Source: Tridacna crocea (Eukaryota; Mollusca; Bivalvia; Cardiida; Cardiidae). Taken from it: a DNA stretch of 64,000 nt. The notes under the pieces are model-generated. The model had not been told where the DNA came from. It saw only the letters and a list, made by a program, of their open reading frames with translations, and did not search any database. The position numbers and the translations under genes are program-made. This document shows positions 53,660 to 63,832 of the stretch, one piece after another; position 1 is the stretch's first letter; each line of letters starts with the position of its first letter. The stretch lies in assembly GCA_943736015.1 (NCBI GenBank), contig OX031073.1, positions 24,703,210 through 24,767,209 on the forward strand. The letters are read 5' to 3'.

Positions 53660-55198
53660 ATAAAAAATAAACCTATTTAAGAGTGCTACACTATTGAAAA
53701 ATGTGCAGTTCCCATCTGTGGAAAACAAGCAATTATTACATAATCAAAAGCTCTTTTAATCAGATCATGTAAATGAACTTATATCAGCATAAGACAATCT
53801 GAAATTATAACAAGAGATGTTTGTAAAACATGTATGCCCCCCTAATGGCATTTAATTCTAAATATAACATGTGATTATAAACTGTTAAGTTCAAAGTGTA
53901 AAAAGGAACAAAGGTTAATTACTGAAAAATTATTAATGATAAATTAACAATTCTTGGGCACTGCACTTCCCATTTATGTGAACTATCAACTTTTAAAGTT
54001 TCATGATTTTACTTCACAAACTTTTTGAGTTATGCTTGGGAAAAAAATTCAGTATGAAAAGGCAATAACTGCAAAAATATAATGGGCAGAGTTATGATTC
54101 TTGTGCAATGCACTTCTCCTGAATAAGATCTATCCACATATAAAGTTTCAAGATGATACCTGAAAAACCTTTTGAGTTATGATCTGGACAAAAATTAAGT
54201 ATGAAAATCAACAAAGAGCAATAACTCCAAAAATATGATGGGCAGAGTTATGGTTCTTGTGCACTGCACTTCTCCTAAATGAGATCTATCCACATATAAA
54301 GTTTCAAGATAATACCTGAAATACTTTTAGAGTTATGCTCCGGACAAAAATTAAGTATGAAAATCAACAAAGAGCAATAACTCCAAAAATATGATGGGCA
54401 GAGTTATGGTACTTGTGCACTGCACATCTCCTTAATGAGATCTATCCACCTATGTAGTTTCAAGATGATACCTGAAATACTTTTTGAGTTATGCTGCGGA
54501 CAAAAATTAAGTATGAAAATCAACAAAGCGTTATAACTCCAAAAATATGATGGGCAGAGTTATGGTACTTGTGCACTGCACTTCTCCTTAATGAGATCTA
54601 TCCACCTATGAGGTTTCAAGAGGATACCTGAAATACTTTTAGAGTTATGCTCCGGACAAAAATTAAGTATGAAAATCAACAAAGAGCAATAACTCCAAAA
54701 ATATGATGGGCAGAGTTATGGTTCTTGTGCACTGCACTTCTCCTTAATGAGATCTATCCACCTATGTACAGTGTTCTCAATAAGGGACCATTTCAGGAAT
54801 TTTTGTAATTCCATGTTCAAATTTTAGGAAATTTTTTTAAAAAATCAGGATTTTTTTTTTCCACAACGGTCAATGTTGTCTTGAGCTTAGATTTATTTTG
54901 ATTGTGTTGCGGAATGACCAACCTTATGTTGTGGTTACACTAAAGTTTTATCCAGGAAGACATGTCCTTAGAATAACCATATAATGGGGGTAAAAATGCA
55001 TATACATGTATATCTATAACAAAACTGATCATGACATGTGACTGATTGGCTGGCAATGTTTGTCCATGGTAACTTAAGGTTTGTCTATGGAAAACAGCTT
55101 TCCACTATAATATAATCCTAAAAAAAGTTGCTACAATTGAAAATGAGTATTATTGTACTACTTTGACCGAGCCACTTTTTCCATTTTTTTCCTTTTAA

Positions 55199-55420
55199 CC
55201 CATTACCACACAATCCCTTCTTTTAACGCCCCTGAGAAAGAAGCCTTTAGAAAACATTGTAGGAAAAGGGAGAAAATGCTGGTAACCAGCATTTTCTCCT
55301 TTTCCCAAAGTGTTTTCTACCCTTCACAAAACAAATTTCAAATTTTCAGTCACTTTTATTTTGTCGTCTGTAAATGTTTTCAATTTTGACAAGCCTAAAA
55401 TGTTCTCGTTTGGTAATGAG
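55199..55420 (+). mobile_element. Family A MITE, 222 bp
   Basis: TTAA lies at 55195-55198 and 55421-55424. It is nested in the TIR element 54769-56497. Confidence 0.9.
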
Positions 55421-55439
55421 TTAAGAATTAAGAATTATC

Positions 55440-55660
55440 ATTTATAAATCTAGGGGCACTCTATTCTCATTACAAAAGGAAATTGAATTACCTCCCTTTT
55501 CTGAAAAAAGAACAAAATATCAACAAATATCTTCAAGATGGACATCAAATAAATTTCTGGTCCATTAGAAATGTGCAAAAATATTATACCAGTATAAATC
55601 CTTATTTATCAATTAATAAGAAATTTCATTCCATTTTGCGCTAGAAGTGTTAGGATGGTA
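55440..55660. mobile_element. Fragment related to the TIR element at 28717-29061
   Basis: In inverted orientation it shares GGTCCATTAGAAATGTGCAAA and CCTTATTTATCAATTAATAAG-type blocks. The terminal repeat has decayed to GCTAGAAGTGTTAGGA. Confidence 0.6.
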
Positions 55661-57045
55661 ATAACTGAAGAATTATAACCATATCCATGTTTCATAATTG
55701 TTAAAATGACGTGTTGCACAAAAGCCTGTTTCTTTCTTCATTTGTTTCAAACCAAGTGAACATGCGAAACCATCCATCTTGTATTTTGATGTGCATGAAT
55801 TTCTTTCAGTTTCCTAATGGATTATGGAAGAGAGACGTGAATTCCTTCGTAACGACGGTCACGTCGCACAATGATTCTTTTAAAAAAAAAAACTCCTTAA
55901 GTACGCTGCATAATTCCCGAAAGAAATGCGTAACGAAACTATAAGCTGCTGATTTTTTAAAGAGTCGGACAAATAATAAGTAGATCTATTAGATCTACTC
56001 GATTATTTGAATTTCTTTCATGTAGCATTTTTGCAAACAAACAACATTCCCCGATCTTCGATTGCATGCCTCTATTAATTGCATTTATCCATTAATTTCT
56101 ATTGCTGCAGTCAAATTAAAGACGATTGATTACTAAGCGATCTTAAATTGATGGACCAGTTAAACACGTACCATAATCCGGTCATAAATTGGATAAACAA
56201 TCGCATAATGTGTAATTGTCCACTGTACATCGTAATCTGGATCACCAAAACGCTTTTACATGGCTATAGAGGCTCTTTGTAAAGCGCCTTCCTTACATTG
56301 AATGGACGTTATCTAAGTTTTCCACACGCGTCAAAGCCTTTGTGCATTAAAAAAAAAAAAAAAACGTCCATGTTGAAATTCTCAGACGTTTTTGTCATAA
56401 TATGGACGTTAAAAAAACGTCTGACTTGGAAAATGCCGACATTTTTTCTAAAAATTTGGACGTAATACACGTCGACGTCCGCTTATTGAGAGCACTGTAT
56501 GTAGTTTCAAGATGATACCTGAAATACTTTTAGAGTTATGCTCCGGACAAAAATTAAGTATGAAAATCAACAAAGGGCAATAACTCCAAAAATATGATGG
56601 GCAGAGTTATGGTACTTGTGCAATGCACTTCTCCTTAATGAGATCTATCCACCTATGAAGTTTCAAGATGATACCTGAAATACTTTTTGAGTTATGCTCC
56701 GGACAAAAATGTGGTCCATGGACCGACCGACAGACCGACGGACTGACCGACAAGTGCAAAGCAATATACCCCCATTTCTTCGAAGGGGGGCATAATAATG
56801 CAGATAAATAAGCAAAAATATGCCTTGAAATTGCACCATTTCCATCTTTTTAACTCTTTACCACACAAGAAAAATTTAGAGTGGTCCAAGTTGAAAGCAT
56901 TTTCATAGGACAATATAAAAGTGACTGAAAATTTGAAGTGATTTGTGAAGGGTAGAAAAAATGGTGGGAAAAGGAGAAAATGCTGGTTACCAGCAATTTC
57001 TCCTTTTCCCTCAATGTTTTCTAAAAGGCTTCTTAGGGTCGTTAA

Positions 57046-57177
57046 CCCATTACCACACAATGTCGACTTTTGACGACCTGAGAAAGAAACTTTTTTAAAC
57101 CATTGTAGGTAAAGGAGAAAATGCTGGTAACCAGAATTTCCTCCTTTTCCCACATTTTCTCTCCTTTTCGATTCAAA
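57046..57177 (+). mobile_element. Family A MITE, right flank deleted, nested
   Basis: It starts CCCATTACCACACAATG after TTAA 57042-57045 and ends soon after the palindrome at TTAA 57178-57181. Confidence 0.8.
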
Positions 57178-57181
57178 TTAA

Positions 57182-57393
57182 CCCACTGCCAAACAATCCT
57201 GACTTTTAACAACCCTGTTTAAGAAGCTTTTTGAAAACATTGTGGGAAAAGGATAAAATGCTTTTCTCTTTTTCCCAAAATGTTTTCTACCCTCCCCAAT
57301 ACAAATTTCAGATTTTTAGTCACTTCTATTTTGTCGTCTGCAATTATGCTTTCAATTTGGACCAGTCTAAAATTCTGGTTTTTTGGCAATGAA
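57182..57393 (+). mobile_element. Family A MITE, palindrome shortened, nested
   Basis: Begins CCCACTGCCAAACAATCC. The centre of the palindrome is deleted (ATAAAATGCTTTTCTCTTTT). The right TTAA is 57394-57397. Confidence 0.82.
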
Positions 57394-57424
57394 TTAAAGC
57401 CGGGATTGTGTGGTAATGTGTTAA

Positions 57425-57608
57425 ATAAACTAAATAACTAAATTGAAATTTTCAATTTGATAGTAAAAACCCTAAATATTGCTGTTTCAATTAGTTATGC
57501 TTTGGGGAATAATATCTCCTATCGAACAGTGCAGATCCAAGATCAGACTGCATGTTCTGTGCTGTCTGATTTTGTTCTTCAATATCCGCAAAAGGTCAGT
57601 GAGTCGCT
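57425..57608 (+). mobile_element. Family B MITE, left end lost
   Basis: AACTAAATTGAAATTTTCAA through the hairpin (57525-57580) to GTCAGTGAGTCGCTCTTAGC. Confidence 0.75.
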
Positions 57609-57611
57609 CTT

Positions 57612-57811
57612 AGCAGCTAAAGGACAAAATCTTACACTGGTCCAAATTGAAAGCATTTCCACATGGCTTATCAAACGCTGCTATAGTGATAGAATTTGTT
57701 TCTAGAGGAATCGAAAATATTGTTACCAGTATTTTCTCCCTTTCTCTCAATTATAGTTTCGAAAGACTTCTTCGGCAAGGTTGTTAAAACTTGTGATTGC
57801 ATGGTTAAGGG
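57612..57811 (-). mobile_element. Family A MITE, diverged
   Basis: GGACAAAATCTTACACTGG, a broken palindrome, ATGGTTAAGGG and TTAA 57812-57815. Confidence 0.65.
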
Positions 57812-57815
57812 TTAA

Positions 57816-58047
57816 CTCATTACCATTTTAACGACAAAATCTTTGGTTTGTCAGAATCGAAAGCATTTGCAGACGACAAAATAAAACTAAAAAGTGACTG
57901 AAAATTTGAAATTTGTTTTGTGAAGGGTAAAAAACTTTGTGGGAAAAGGAGAAAATGCTGGTAACCAGCATTTTCTCCTTTTCCCACAATGTTTTCTACA
58001 GGCTTCTTTCTCAGGGGTGTCAAAAGAAGGGATTGTGTGGTAATGGG
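57816..58047 (-). mobile_element. Family A MITE, 232 bp
   Basis: TTAA lies at 57812-57815 and 58048-58051. The palindrome is perfect, with centre GGTAACC in a reverse copy. A short AACTAAAA insertion accounts for the extra length. Confidence 0.9.
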
Positions 58048-58051
58048 TTAA

Positions 58052-58133
58052 CCCTCCTTTTCCCATAATCTTCTCAGAAGGCTTCTTTCACAGGATCATT
58101 AAAAGTGGGCAAATTGTGTGGTGAAGACTTGAG
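58052..58133 (-). mobile_element. Family A MITE, right half
   Basis: CCCTCCTTTTCCCATAATC to GTGTGGTGAAGAC. Confidence 0.65.
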
Positions 58134-58174
58134 TCTCCGGTCCATAGTGATTGCATTTACAGGAAACAAATTAA

Positions 58175-58933
58175 CTCTGTAAAGGTGGTCTTTCAGAATT
58201 TGGGGCAAAAATTTTACAAAAATATCATCCTAATATACTCCAAAACCCTTATAATTATCATTCATAAAACCCCAGTATTCGAAAACCATCTGACAACAAG
58301 AGAAATAAGAGATTTACTACGGCCCAGGTCGACATCAACGGAAAACACATTCTATTTTTACATGAGCAACTCGCTCATTTACATACCCGAAATACACAGA
58401 CGAAGCTTTAAACATTACGTCTGAGGAAGATATTATGAAAAGTAATATTACATTTTGTTATGTAATGAAATTTAAGCGTCATTAGTGACGTGCCAGTCAC
58501 TTAACATTCCTACAATGCTTTTTTTATTTTTGGTGCAAAATCTAAAAATAGCTTAAGAGGCTATGTAGCCTTTTAAGGGAATACCATAAAAAAAATTTCT
58601 TTTGTAATTCTATGATTCTTAATTATTGATGATTTGTATTGTTTTTTCATATGAATTTCAGTTATATATATATATATATTTTTTGATTTGGTGTGATGTG
58701 AAAATTCTAAATGCCCACCTTTAACAGATGACAAAATTTTAGCCTTGTCCAAATGAAAGCATTTGCAGACGACAAAGTAAATGTGAATCAAAAATTGAAT
58801 TTTGAATTGGAAAGGTTAGAAAACATTGTGGGAAAGGTAGAAAAAGCTGGTTACCGTCATTTTCTCTTTTCCCACAATGTATTCAAAGGCTTTCTTTCTC
58901 AGGGCCGTTGAAAGTCGGGATTGTGTGGTAAGG
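58175..58933 (-). mobile_element. Family A MITE split by family T
   Basis: Host parts 58175-58181 and 58722-58933; TTAA is at 58171-58174. The host reads CTCTGTA then ACAGATGACAAAATTTTAG, matching the normal CTCTTTACCAGACGACAAAATTTTAG. Confidence 0.82.
58182..58721 (-). mobile_element. Family T mariner-like MITE, 540 bp, TA flanks
   Basis: An inverted copy of 34297-34838 with the same AAGGTGG / CCACCTT ends. TA lies at 58180-58181 and 58722-58723. The two copies are still similar along their full length. Confidence 0.88.
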
Positions 58934-58935
58934 AG

Positions 58936-59150
58936 TTTACAGATGACAAAATTTTAGCCCTGTCCAAATTGAAAGCATTTACAGAGGACATTTCAATGGG
59001 GCTCAGATGGTGCAATTTTGCTTTGATAGGGTAAAAAACTTCATAGGAAAAGGAGAAAATGCTGGTTATCAGCATTTTCTTCTTTTCCCACAATGTTTTC
59101 AAAAGGCTTCTTCCTCAGGGTGTTAAAAGTTGTCATTATGTGGTAAAGGG
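58936..59150 (-). mobile_element. Family A MITE
   Basis: TTTACAGATGACAAAATTT, palindrome at 59040-59105, TGTGGTAAAGGG with TTAA 59151-59154. Confidence 0.8.
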
Positions 59151-59304
59151 TTAATCAAATAAATGAGAAAGGTTAACAGAAAATGACTTCTCCAGATTTG
59201 TAAGTCTCTTTCCAACACAACCAAATTGAGACCATCTATAGTTAAACCATTACCAGATAATAGAGTAGAACATGTTTCGTATCATGTGATATTTCTATTT
59301 CTGG

Positions 59305-59376
59305 TTGCACATTTTCTCCTTTTACCACAATGTTTTCAAAAGGGATCATTACAACACGTAAATATTTTGTTAAGGG
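59305..59376 (-). mobile_element. Family A MITE, right half
   Basis: CACATTTTCTCCTTTTACCA to GTTAAGGG and TTAA 59377-59380. Confidence 0.65.
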
Positions 59377-59380
59377 TTAA

Positions 59381-59769
59381 CAGACACTAATTACTCTATT
59401 TATTATGTTTTCAAGCATGTCCAATCTGTCAATGATAAAAGTTATGTGGTCCACATTTTGATGCATTTTACAGGATGGCATGCTCCAAAGATATAATGTG
59501 TCAGTAAATAGGTTAAAGAACTAATCGAATGACACTATAATACCTTTTCATATGTTTGCAAGTGCAGATCATTCTTGTTCTACACATTTTCTGACTAATT
59601 ACCAACCTACTCTTTGGAGGCACATTCCCGGAAAAGGAAGAAAATGGTGGAAATCGGGCTCTGCAGTCTGTATAATAATTCATTACTTTTGTTTTCTTTT
59701 GATGTCCTAAAACCCTCAGCAGTTTTACTCAAAGGGTCAAAAGATAAACTTTAGTTCCAAACCAACATG
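59381..59769. other. Unassigned non-coding DNA
   Basis: Only a GGAAAAGGAAGAAAATGGTGG trace at 59631-59651 recalls family A. Confidence 0.4.
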
Positions 59770-59773
59770 TTAA

Positions 59774-59992
59774 CCCATTACCACACAATCTCTACGTTTG
59801 ACGACCCAGAGAAAGAAGCCTTTAGAAAACATTGTGGGAAAGGAGAAAATGCTGGTAACCAGCATTTCTTCCTTTTCTCACAATGTTTTCTATCCTTCAC
59901 AAAACAATTTTCAAATTTTCAGTCACTTATATTTTGTTGTCTGAAATTGCTTTCCATTTGGACAAGCCAAAAATTTTGGTGTTTGGTAAATT
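59774..59992 (+). mobile_element. Family A MITE
   Basis: The left TTAA is 59770-59773. The palindrome has a few mismatches; the right end TTTGGTAAATTG has decayed. Confidence 0.85.
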
Positions 59993-60009
59993 GAGTAGAG
60001 TCTGTAAAA

Positions 60010-60068
60010 CACACTGTGGACAATGCTTTGCAGTCTGATCTTGATCTACACTCAGTACTGTCCAAAAA
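60010..60068. mobile_element. Family B hairpin fragment
   Basis: The right arm GCAGTCTGATCTTGATCTACAC is followed by ACTGTCC; the left arm is mostly missing. Confidence 0.55.
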
Positions 60069-60069
60069 G

Positions 60070-60439
60070 GCACACACAAGGTCCATTAAATCTGGTGTTC
60101 TTAGTTTTTACTGTTAGAAATTTATAAAAGCACAGAAATAGTTTTGAATATGTAATGATTAAATGCAGTCATGGGTTTATAGATAATGAAGACGTAAATC
60201 AGTGCTAAAAAAAAAATGGGTTTCGGTTTTTTCAAACAAATATGTTATTATACGGCGGGTGTCAGGCTTCCGTGCTCTATTGTGAGCCTTTTAACTGGCG
60301 TAAAATGTCTTTGATTGTCATACGATAGCTACAGTAATGGCTTTTTGCATATTTTTATCCTCTGCCATGAATAGATAGAGCAATTATAAAATTCAATCTT
60401 TTCATTTTTTGAAACCTTCATAAATCTTTTTGCTTGTTC
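60070..60439. other. Unassigned non-coding DNA
   Basis: No repeats or coding content recognised. Confidence 0.4.
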
Positions 60440-60443
60440 TTAA

Positions 60444-60668
60444 CTCTTTACCACACAATTTCGACTTTCAATGACCCAGAGAAAGAAGCTGATGGAAATC
60501 ATTGTGGGGAAAGGAGAAAATGCTGGTAACCAGCATTTTCTCCTTTTCCCGCAATATTTTCTACCCTACCAAAGTCAGGAATCATCATACGTATTAACAA
60601 GATTTATTTTTTTGTCTGCAGATGCTTTAACTTTGGTTCAGTCCAAAAACTTGTCGTTTGGTAAAGAG
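60444..60668 (+). mobile_element. Family A MITE
   Basis: TTAA at 60440-60443; CTCTTTACCACACAATTTCG to GTCGTTTGGTAAAGAG. The right TTAA reads CTTA. Confidence 0.85.
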
Positions 60669-60692
60669 CTTATATGTAAGATGGACAGATTA

Positions 60693-60910
60693 TTTTTACC
60701 AAATGGCAAAATTTTGGGCCCGGCCAAATTGAAAGCATTTGCAGATGACAATTTGAATTTGGCTGATATGATGAAATTTGCCTTTTGTAAGGATTAAAAC
60801 AATGTGGGAAAAGGGGAAATGCTGGTTGCAGTATTTTCTCCTTCTCCTACGATGTTTTAAAAGGTTTCTTTGTCACTGGATGTTAAAAACCAGGACTGAG
60901 TGGCAAAGGA
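60693..60910 (-). mobile_element. Family A MITE, diverged
   Basis: TTTTTACCAAATGGCAAAAT, a decayed palindrome, GTGGCAAAGGA and TTAA 60911-60914. Confidence 0.75.
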
Positions 60911-60943
60911 TTAAAGTATCTAGGATAGGATAAAAAGATTTTA

Positions 60944-61132
60944 ACCAAACAACGAAATTAAAAAATTCTGCAGACTACAAAGTGAATCTAACTCAAATGA
61001 TGATTTCATGGTGAAAAACATTGTAGGGAAAGGAGATAATACTGGTTACCAGCATTTTCCCCTTTTTCCACAATGTTTGCAAAAGGCTTTCTTTCTCTGG
61101 GAGGCTGAAACTCAGGATTGTGTGGTAAAGTT
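60944..61132 (-). mobile_element. Family A MITE, left end short
   Basis: AACCAAACAACGAAATT, palindrome at 61010-61075, GTGTGGTAAAGT at TTAA 61133-61136, shared with the next element. Confidence 0.75.
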
Positions 61133-61136
61133 TTAA

Positions 61137-61361
61137 CCCTTTACTCCATAAATACTCATTTCTACGCATTGCTTGTAGGTGCCTAAAATAGGAAAACATT
61201 GTGGCAAAAGGTGAAATTGCTCGTGACGAGCAATTTCACCTTTTGTCACAATGTTTTCAATGCTATCAAAAGGTGTAATATACATATAAGAAACTGCTTC
61301 ATCCTTGCTGTTATTTAGTGTCAATTAGAGATACCATAGAAATGCCTTATGGGGTAAAGGG
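61137..61361 (-). mobile_element. Family A2 MITE, 225 bp
   Basis: TTAA lies at 61133-61136 and 61362-61365. The flanks are reverse to those of 4194 and 15936, yet the centre still reads GCTCGTGACGAGC. Confidence 0.92.
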
Positions 61362-61396
61362 TTAATACCCTCAAGTCTTAAATTTTGGAGATAACT

Positions 61397-61580
61397 ATTT
61401 ACCAGACGACAAAATGTTAGACTTGTACATTTTGAAAGCATTTGCAGACGACAAATTTGATGCTTTTCAAATTATTGGATTTTTGTCTTTGGGAGACAAA
61501 AATTACTACGGGAAAAGGAAAACCAGGCTAGTAACCAGCATTTTCTCCTTTTACCACAGTTCTTTCAAAGGCTGGCTGTT
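61397..61580 (-). mobile_element. Family A MITE, diverged
   Basis: TATTTACCAGACGACAAAAT, a half-decayed palindrome, then a poly(T) run. Confidence 0.65.
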
Positions 61581-61609
61581 TTTTTTTTCCTCAAGTCCTG
61601 ACTTAAAAG

Positions 61610-61793
61610 AAGAAGATACACCCTTTGAAAACATTCAAAGAAAAGGAAAAGATGCTGTAACCAGCATTTTCTCCTTTTCCCGCAATGAATTCTGCTAAAT
61701 GAAGACAAAGTTGTGTCATTTTTATCACATTTTATTCGTCGTCTGCAATTGCTTTGAATTTGGAAAGCCCAAAATTTTGCATTTGGTAACAAG
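61610..61793 (+). mobile_element. Family A MITE, left end missing
   Basis: CCTTTGAAAACATTC, CAGCATTTTCTCCTTTTCCC, TTCGTCGTCTGCAATTGC and GGTAACAAG, with TTAA 61794-61797. Confidence 0.65.
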
Positions 61794-61824
61794 TTAAACA
61801 TTATAGTAATTGCTTGGGAAAGGG

Positions 61825-62033
61825 TAAAACATTTAACCCTGAGAATGAGGCAATTTGAAAACATTGTGGAGAAAGGATAAAATGTTAATGACAAGCATCT
61901 TCTCCTTTACCAATAATGTTTTCTTCTCTTGTTTATGGACAGCTTTCATCATTTTATTCAATTTAATTTCTTGTCTGCAAACCCTTTCAATTGAATAAAT
62001 TTAATGGACAATTTTGTTGTTTGGTAAGGCGAA
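61825..62033 (+). mobile_element. Family A MITE, diverged
   Basis: AACCCTGAGAATGAGGC, a decayed palindrome, TTCTTGTCTGCAAACC and GTTTGGTAAGGC. Confidence 0.6.
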
Positions 62034-62035
62034 TA

Positions 62036-62112
62036 ACCCATTACCACACAATCCTGAGTTTTCACGACTCTCAGGGATAGAAGCCTTATTGAAATAATTG
62101 TGGGAAAAGAAA
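62036..62112 (+). mobile_element. Family A MITE, left half cut by the next element
   Basis: CCCATTACCACACAATCCTG to GTGGGAAAAGAAAA, where the pearl-like element starts. Confidence 0.75.
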
Positions 62113-63832
62113 AACAAGAGGACCATGATGGTCCTATATCGCTCACCTGAGTATATTTGTAACTTATATGGTTTATCAAGGGCAGGCTATTAATTCTTTT
62201 CAAATAAGGCATACCCTGGGGTTTGTCACAAAAATATGTCTGCAGATTTTCTTCTTTGTCTTTGGCCAGTGGAGCTAAAAGCTGCTACTTATCATCAATT
62301 TTTCTCTTCACAGTGTCTTGTTCCCTTTTTGACTTGTAGTTTAGCCATGACCAGACGACAAAATTCCAAATTGAAACAAATTGCAGACGACATTTTAAAA
62401 TGTATCTAAAATGAAAAATAAGTGATCTATATGGTAGAAAAGATTGTGAGGAAGGAGAAATTGCTTGTTACAAACAATTTCTCCTTTTTAGATGGAATTG
62501 ATTTTAAAAATTTCCTTCTATGATTCCATGTGAAATAGTGTGCACCAGGGCACAGAGCCAAAATATGACCCCAAGGGGATAATTTTAATTATTTCTATAA
62601 AGGGTCACTAGATGATGCTACATGCAAAATATGAATGCTCTAGCCCTTATTGTTTGTCACAAGTAGATTTTTAAAAGATTTCCTTCTTTGTTTCTATGTA
62701 AAATAGGATGCGCCCGGGCAGAGCCCAAATATGACCACAGAGGGATAATTCTAGCAATTTTGGTAGAAGATTATCAGATTTTGCTACATAGCAAATATGA
62801 ATGCTCTAGCCATTACGGTTTGTCAGAAAAAGATTTATTAAAGGTTTCCTTCTTTGTTTCTATGTAAAATAGGGTGTGCCCGGGCAAAGCCCAAATATGA
62901 CCCAAGGGGAATAATTTTAACAATTTTGGTAAGGGGTCACCCAATAATGCTTCAAACAAAATATGAACGCCCTCCGCCTTATGGTTTGTCACAAGTAGAT
63001 TTTTAAAGATTGTAAAATAGGGTGCGCCCGGGCAGAGCCCAAATATGACCGCAGAAGGATAATTTCAACAATTTTGGTAGAAGATCATCAGTTAATGCTA
63101 CACACTAAATAGGAATGTTCTAGCCATTATGATTTGTCACCAGAAGAAGTTTTAAAGATTTCCTTCTTTGTTCCTATGTAAAATAGAGTGTGCCCGGGCA
63201 AAGCCCAAATATGACCCCATGGGAATGATTTTAACAACTTTGGTAAGGGGTCACCCAATGATGTTTCAAACAAAATATGAATGCTCCCAACCTTATGTTT
63301 TGTCACAAGAAGATTTTTAAAGATTTTAAAATAGGGTGCGCCCGGGCAGAGCCAAAATATGACAGCAGAGGAATAATTTTAACAATTTTGGTAGAGGATC
63401 ATCAGATAATGCTACATACCAAATATGAATGCTCTAGCCATTATGGTTTGTCAGAAGAAGATTTTTTAAAGCTTTCCTTCTTTGTTTCTATGTAAAATAG
63501 GGTGCGCCCGGGCAAAGCCCAAATATGACCCCAGGGGAATAATTTTAACAATTTTGGTAAAGGGTCACCCAATGATGCTTCATACAAAATATGAAGGCTC
63601 CCGGCCTTATGGTTTGTCACAAGAAGATTTTTAAAGATTTTTTCCATTTTCAGCCATTTTGTTGCCATGGCAACCAGAGTTTTTGTTGGAATTAAATTCT
63701 TTTAACAATTTTTGTAGAGCTTCACCCAAGGAACATTCCTGCCAAGTTTTATCAAAATTGGCCTTCTGGTTTTGGAGGAGAAGATTTTTAAAGAAATTGT
63801 TAACGGAAGGACAGATGGACGGCTAGACGAAT
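62112..63832 (+). mobile_element. Pearl/Helentron-associated-like element with alternating repeat units
   Basis: It opens ACAAGAGGACCATGATGGTCC. The GCGCCCGGGCA marker recurs near 62711, 62880, 63025, 63190, 63339 and 63505, so unit lengths alternate between about 167 and 147 bp, a dimer of about 314 bp. The tail has GTTGCCATGGCAACCAGAG and ends in GGAAGGACAGATGGACGG. A family A fragment (62348-62510) lies between head and array. Confidence 0.72.
62348..62510 (-). mobile_element. A-like MITE, degraded, variant core
   Basis: CCAGACGACAAAATTCC, GAGGAAGGAGAAATTGCTTG and CAAACAATTTCTCC show an A2-like core. Confidence 0.55.

Larger units (their letters stand above)
54769..56497. mobile_element. 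1,729-bp TIR element (CAGTGTTCTCAATAAG) with 6-bp TSD
   Basis: The left end CAGTGTTCTCAATAAG and right end CTTATTGAGAGCACTG form 16-bp inverted repeats with one mismatch. TATGTA lies at 54763-54768 and 56498-56503. It splits a tandem-repeat unit cleanly. The interior has no transposase and carries a family A MITE and a fragment related to 28717-29061. CAGTG ends recall hAT, but the 6-bp duplication does not fit well. Confidence 0.85.
53809..56795 (+). mobile_element. Pearl/Helentron-associated-like element with 156-bp repeats, interrupted
   Basis: It opens AACAAGAGATG and closes CGAAGGGGGGCATAA. The unit marked GATGGGCAGAGTTATGG recurs near 54237, 54393, 54549 and 54705 (156 bp apart) and resumes near 56598 after the insertion 54769-56497. 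Confidence 0.72.
56854..57420 (-). mobile_element. Family A MITE hosting two further family A MITEs
   Basis: Host parts 56854-57041 and 57398-57420 join at an internal TTAA (GTCG-TTAA-AGCCGGGATTGTGTGG), a site present in many family members. Outer TTAA lies at 56850-56853 and 57421-57424. Confidence 0.85.
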
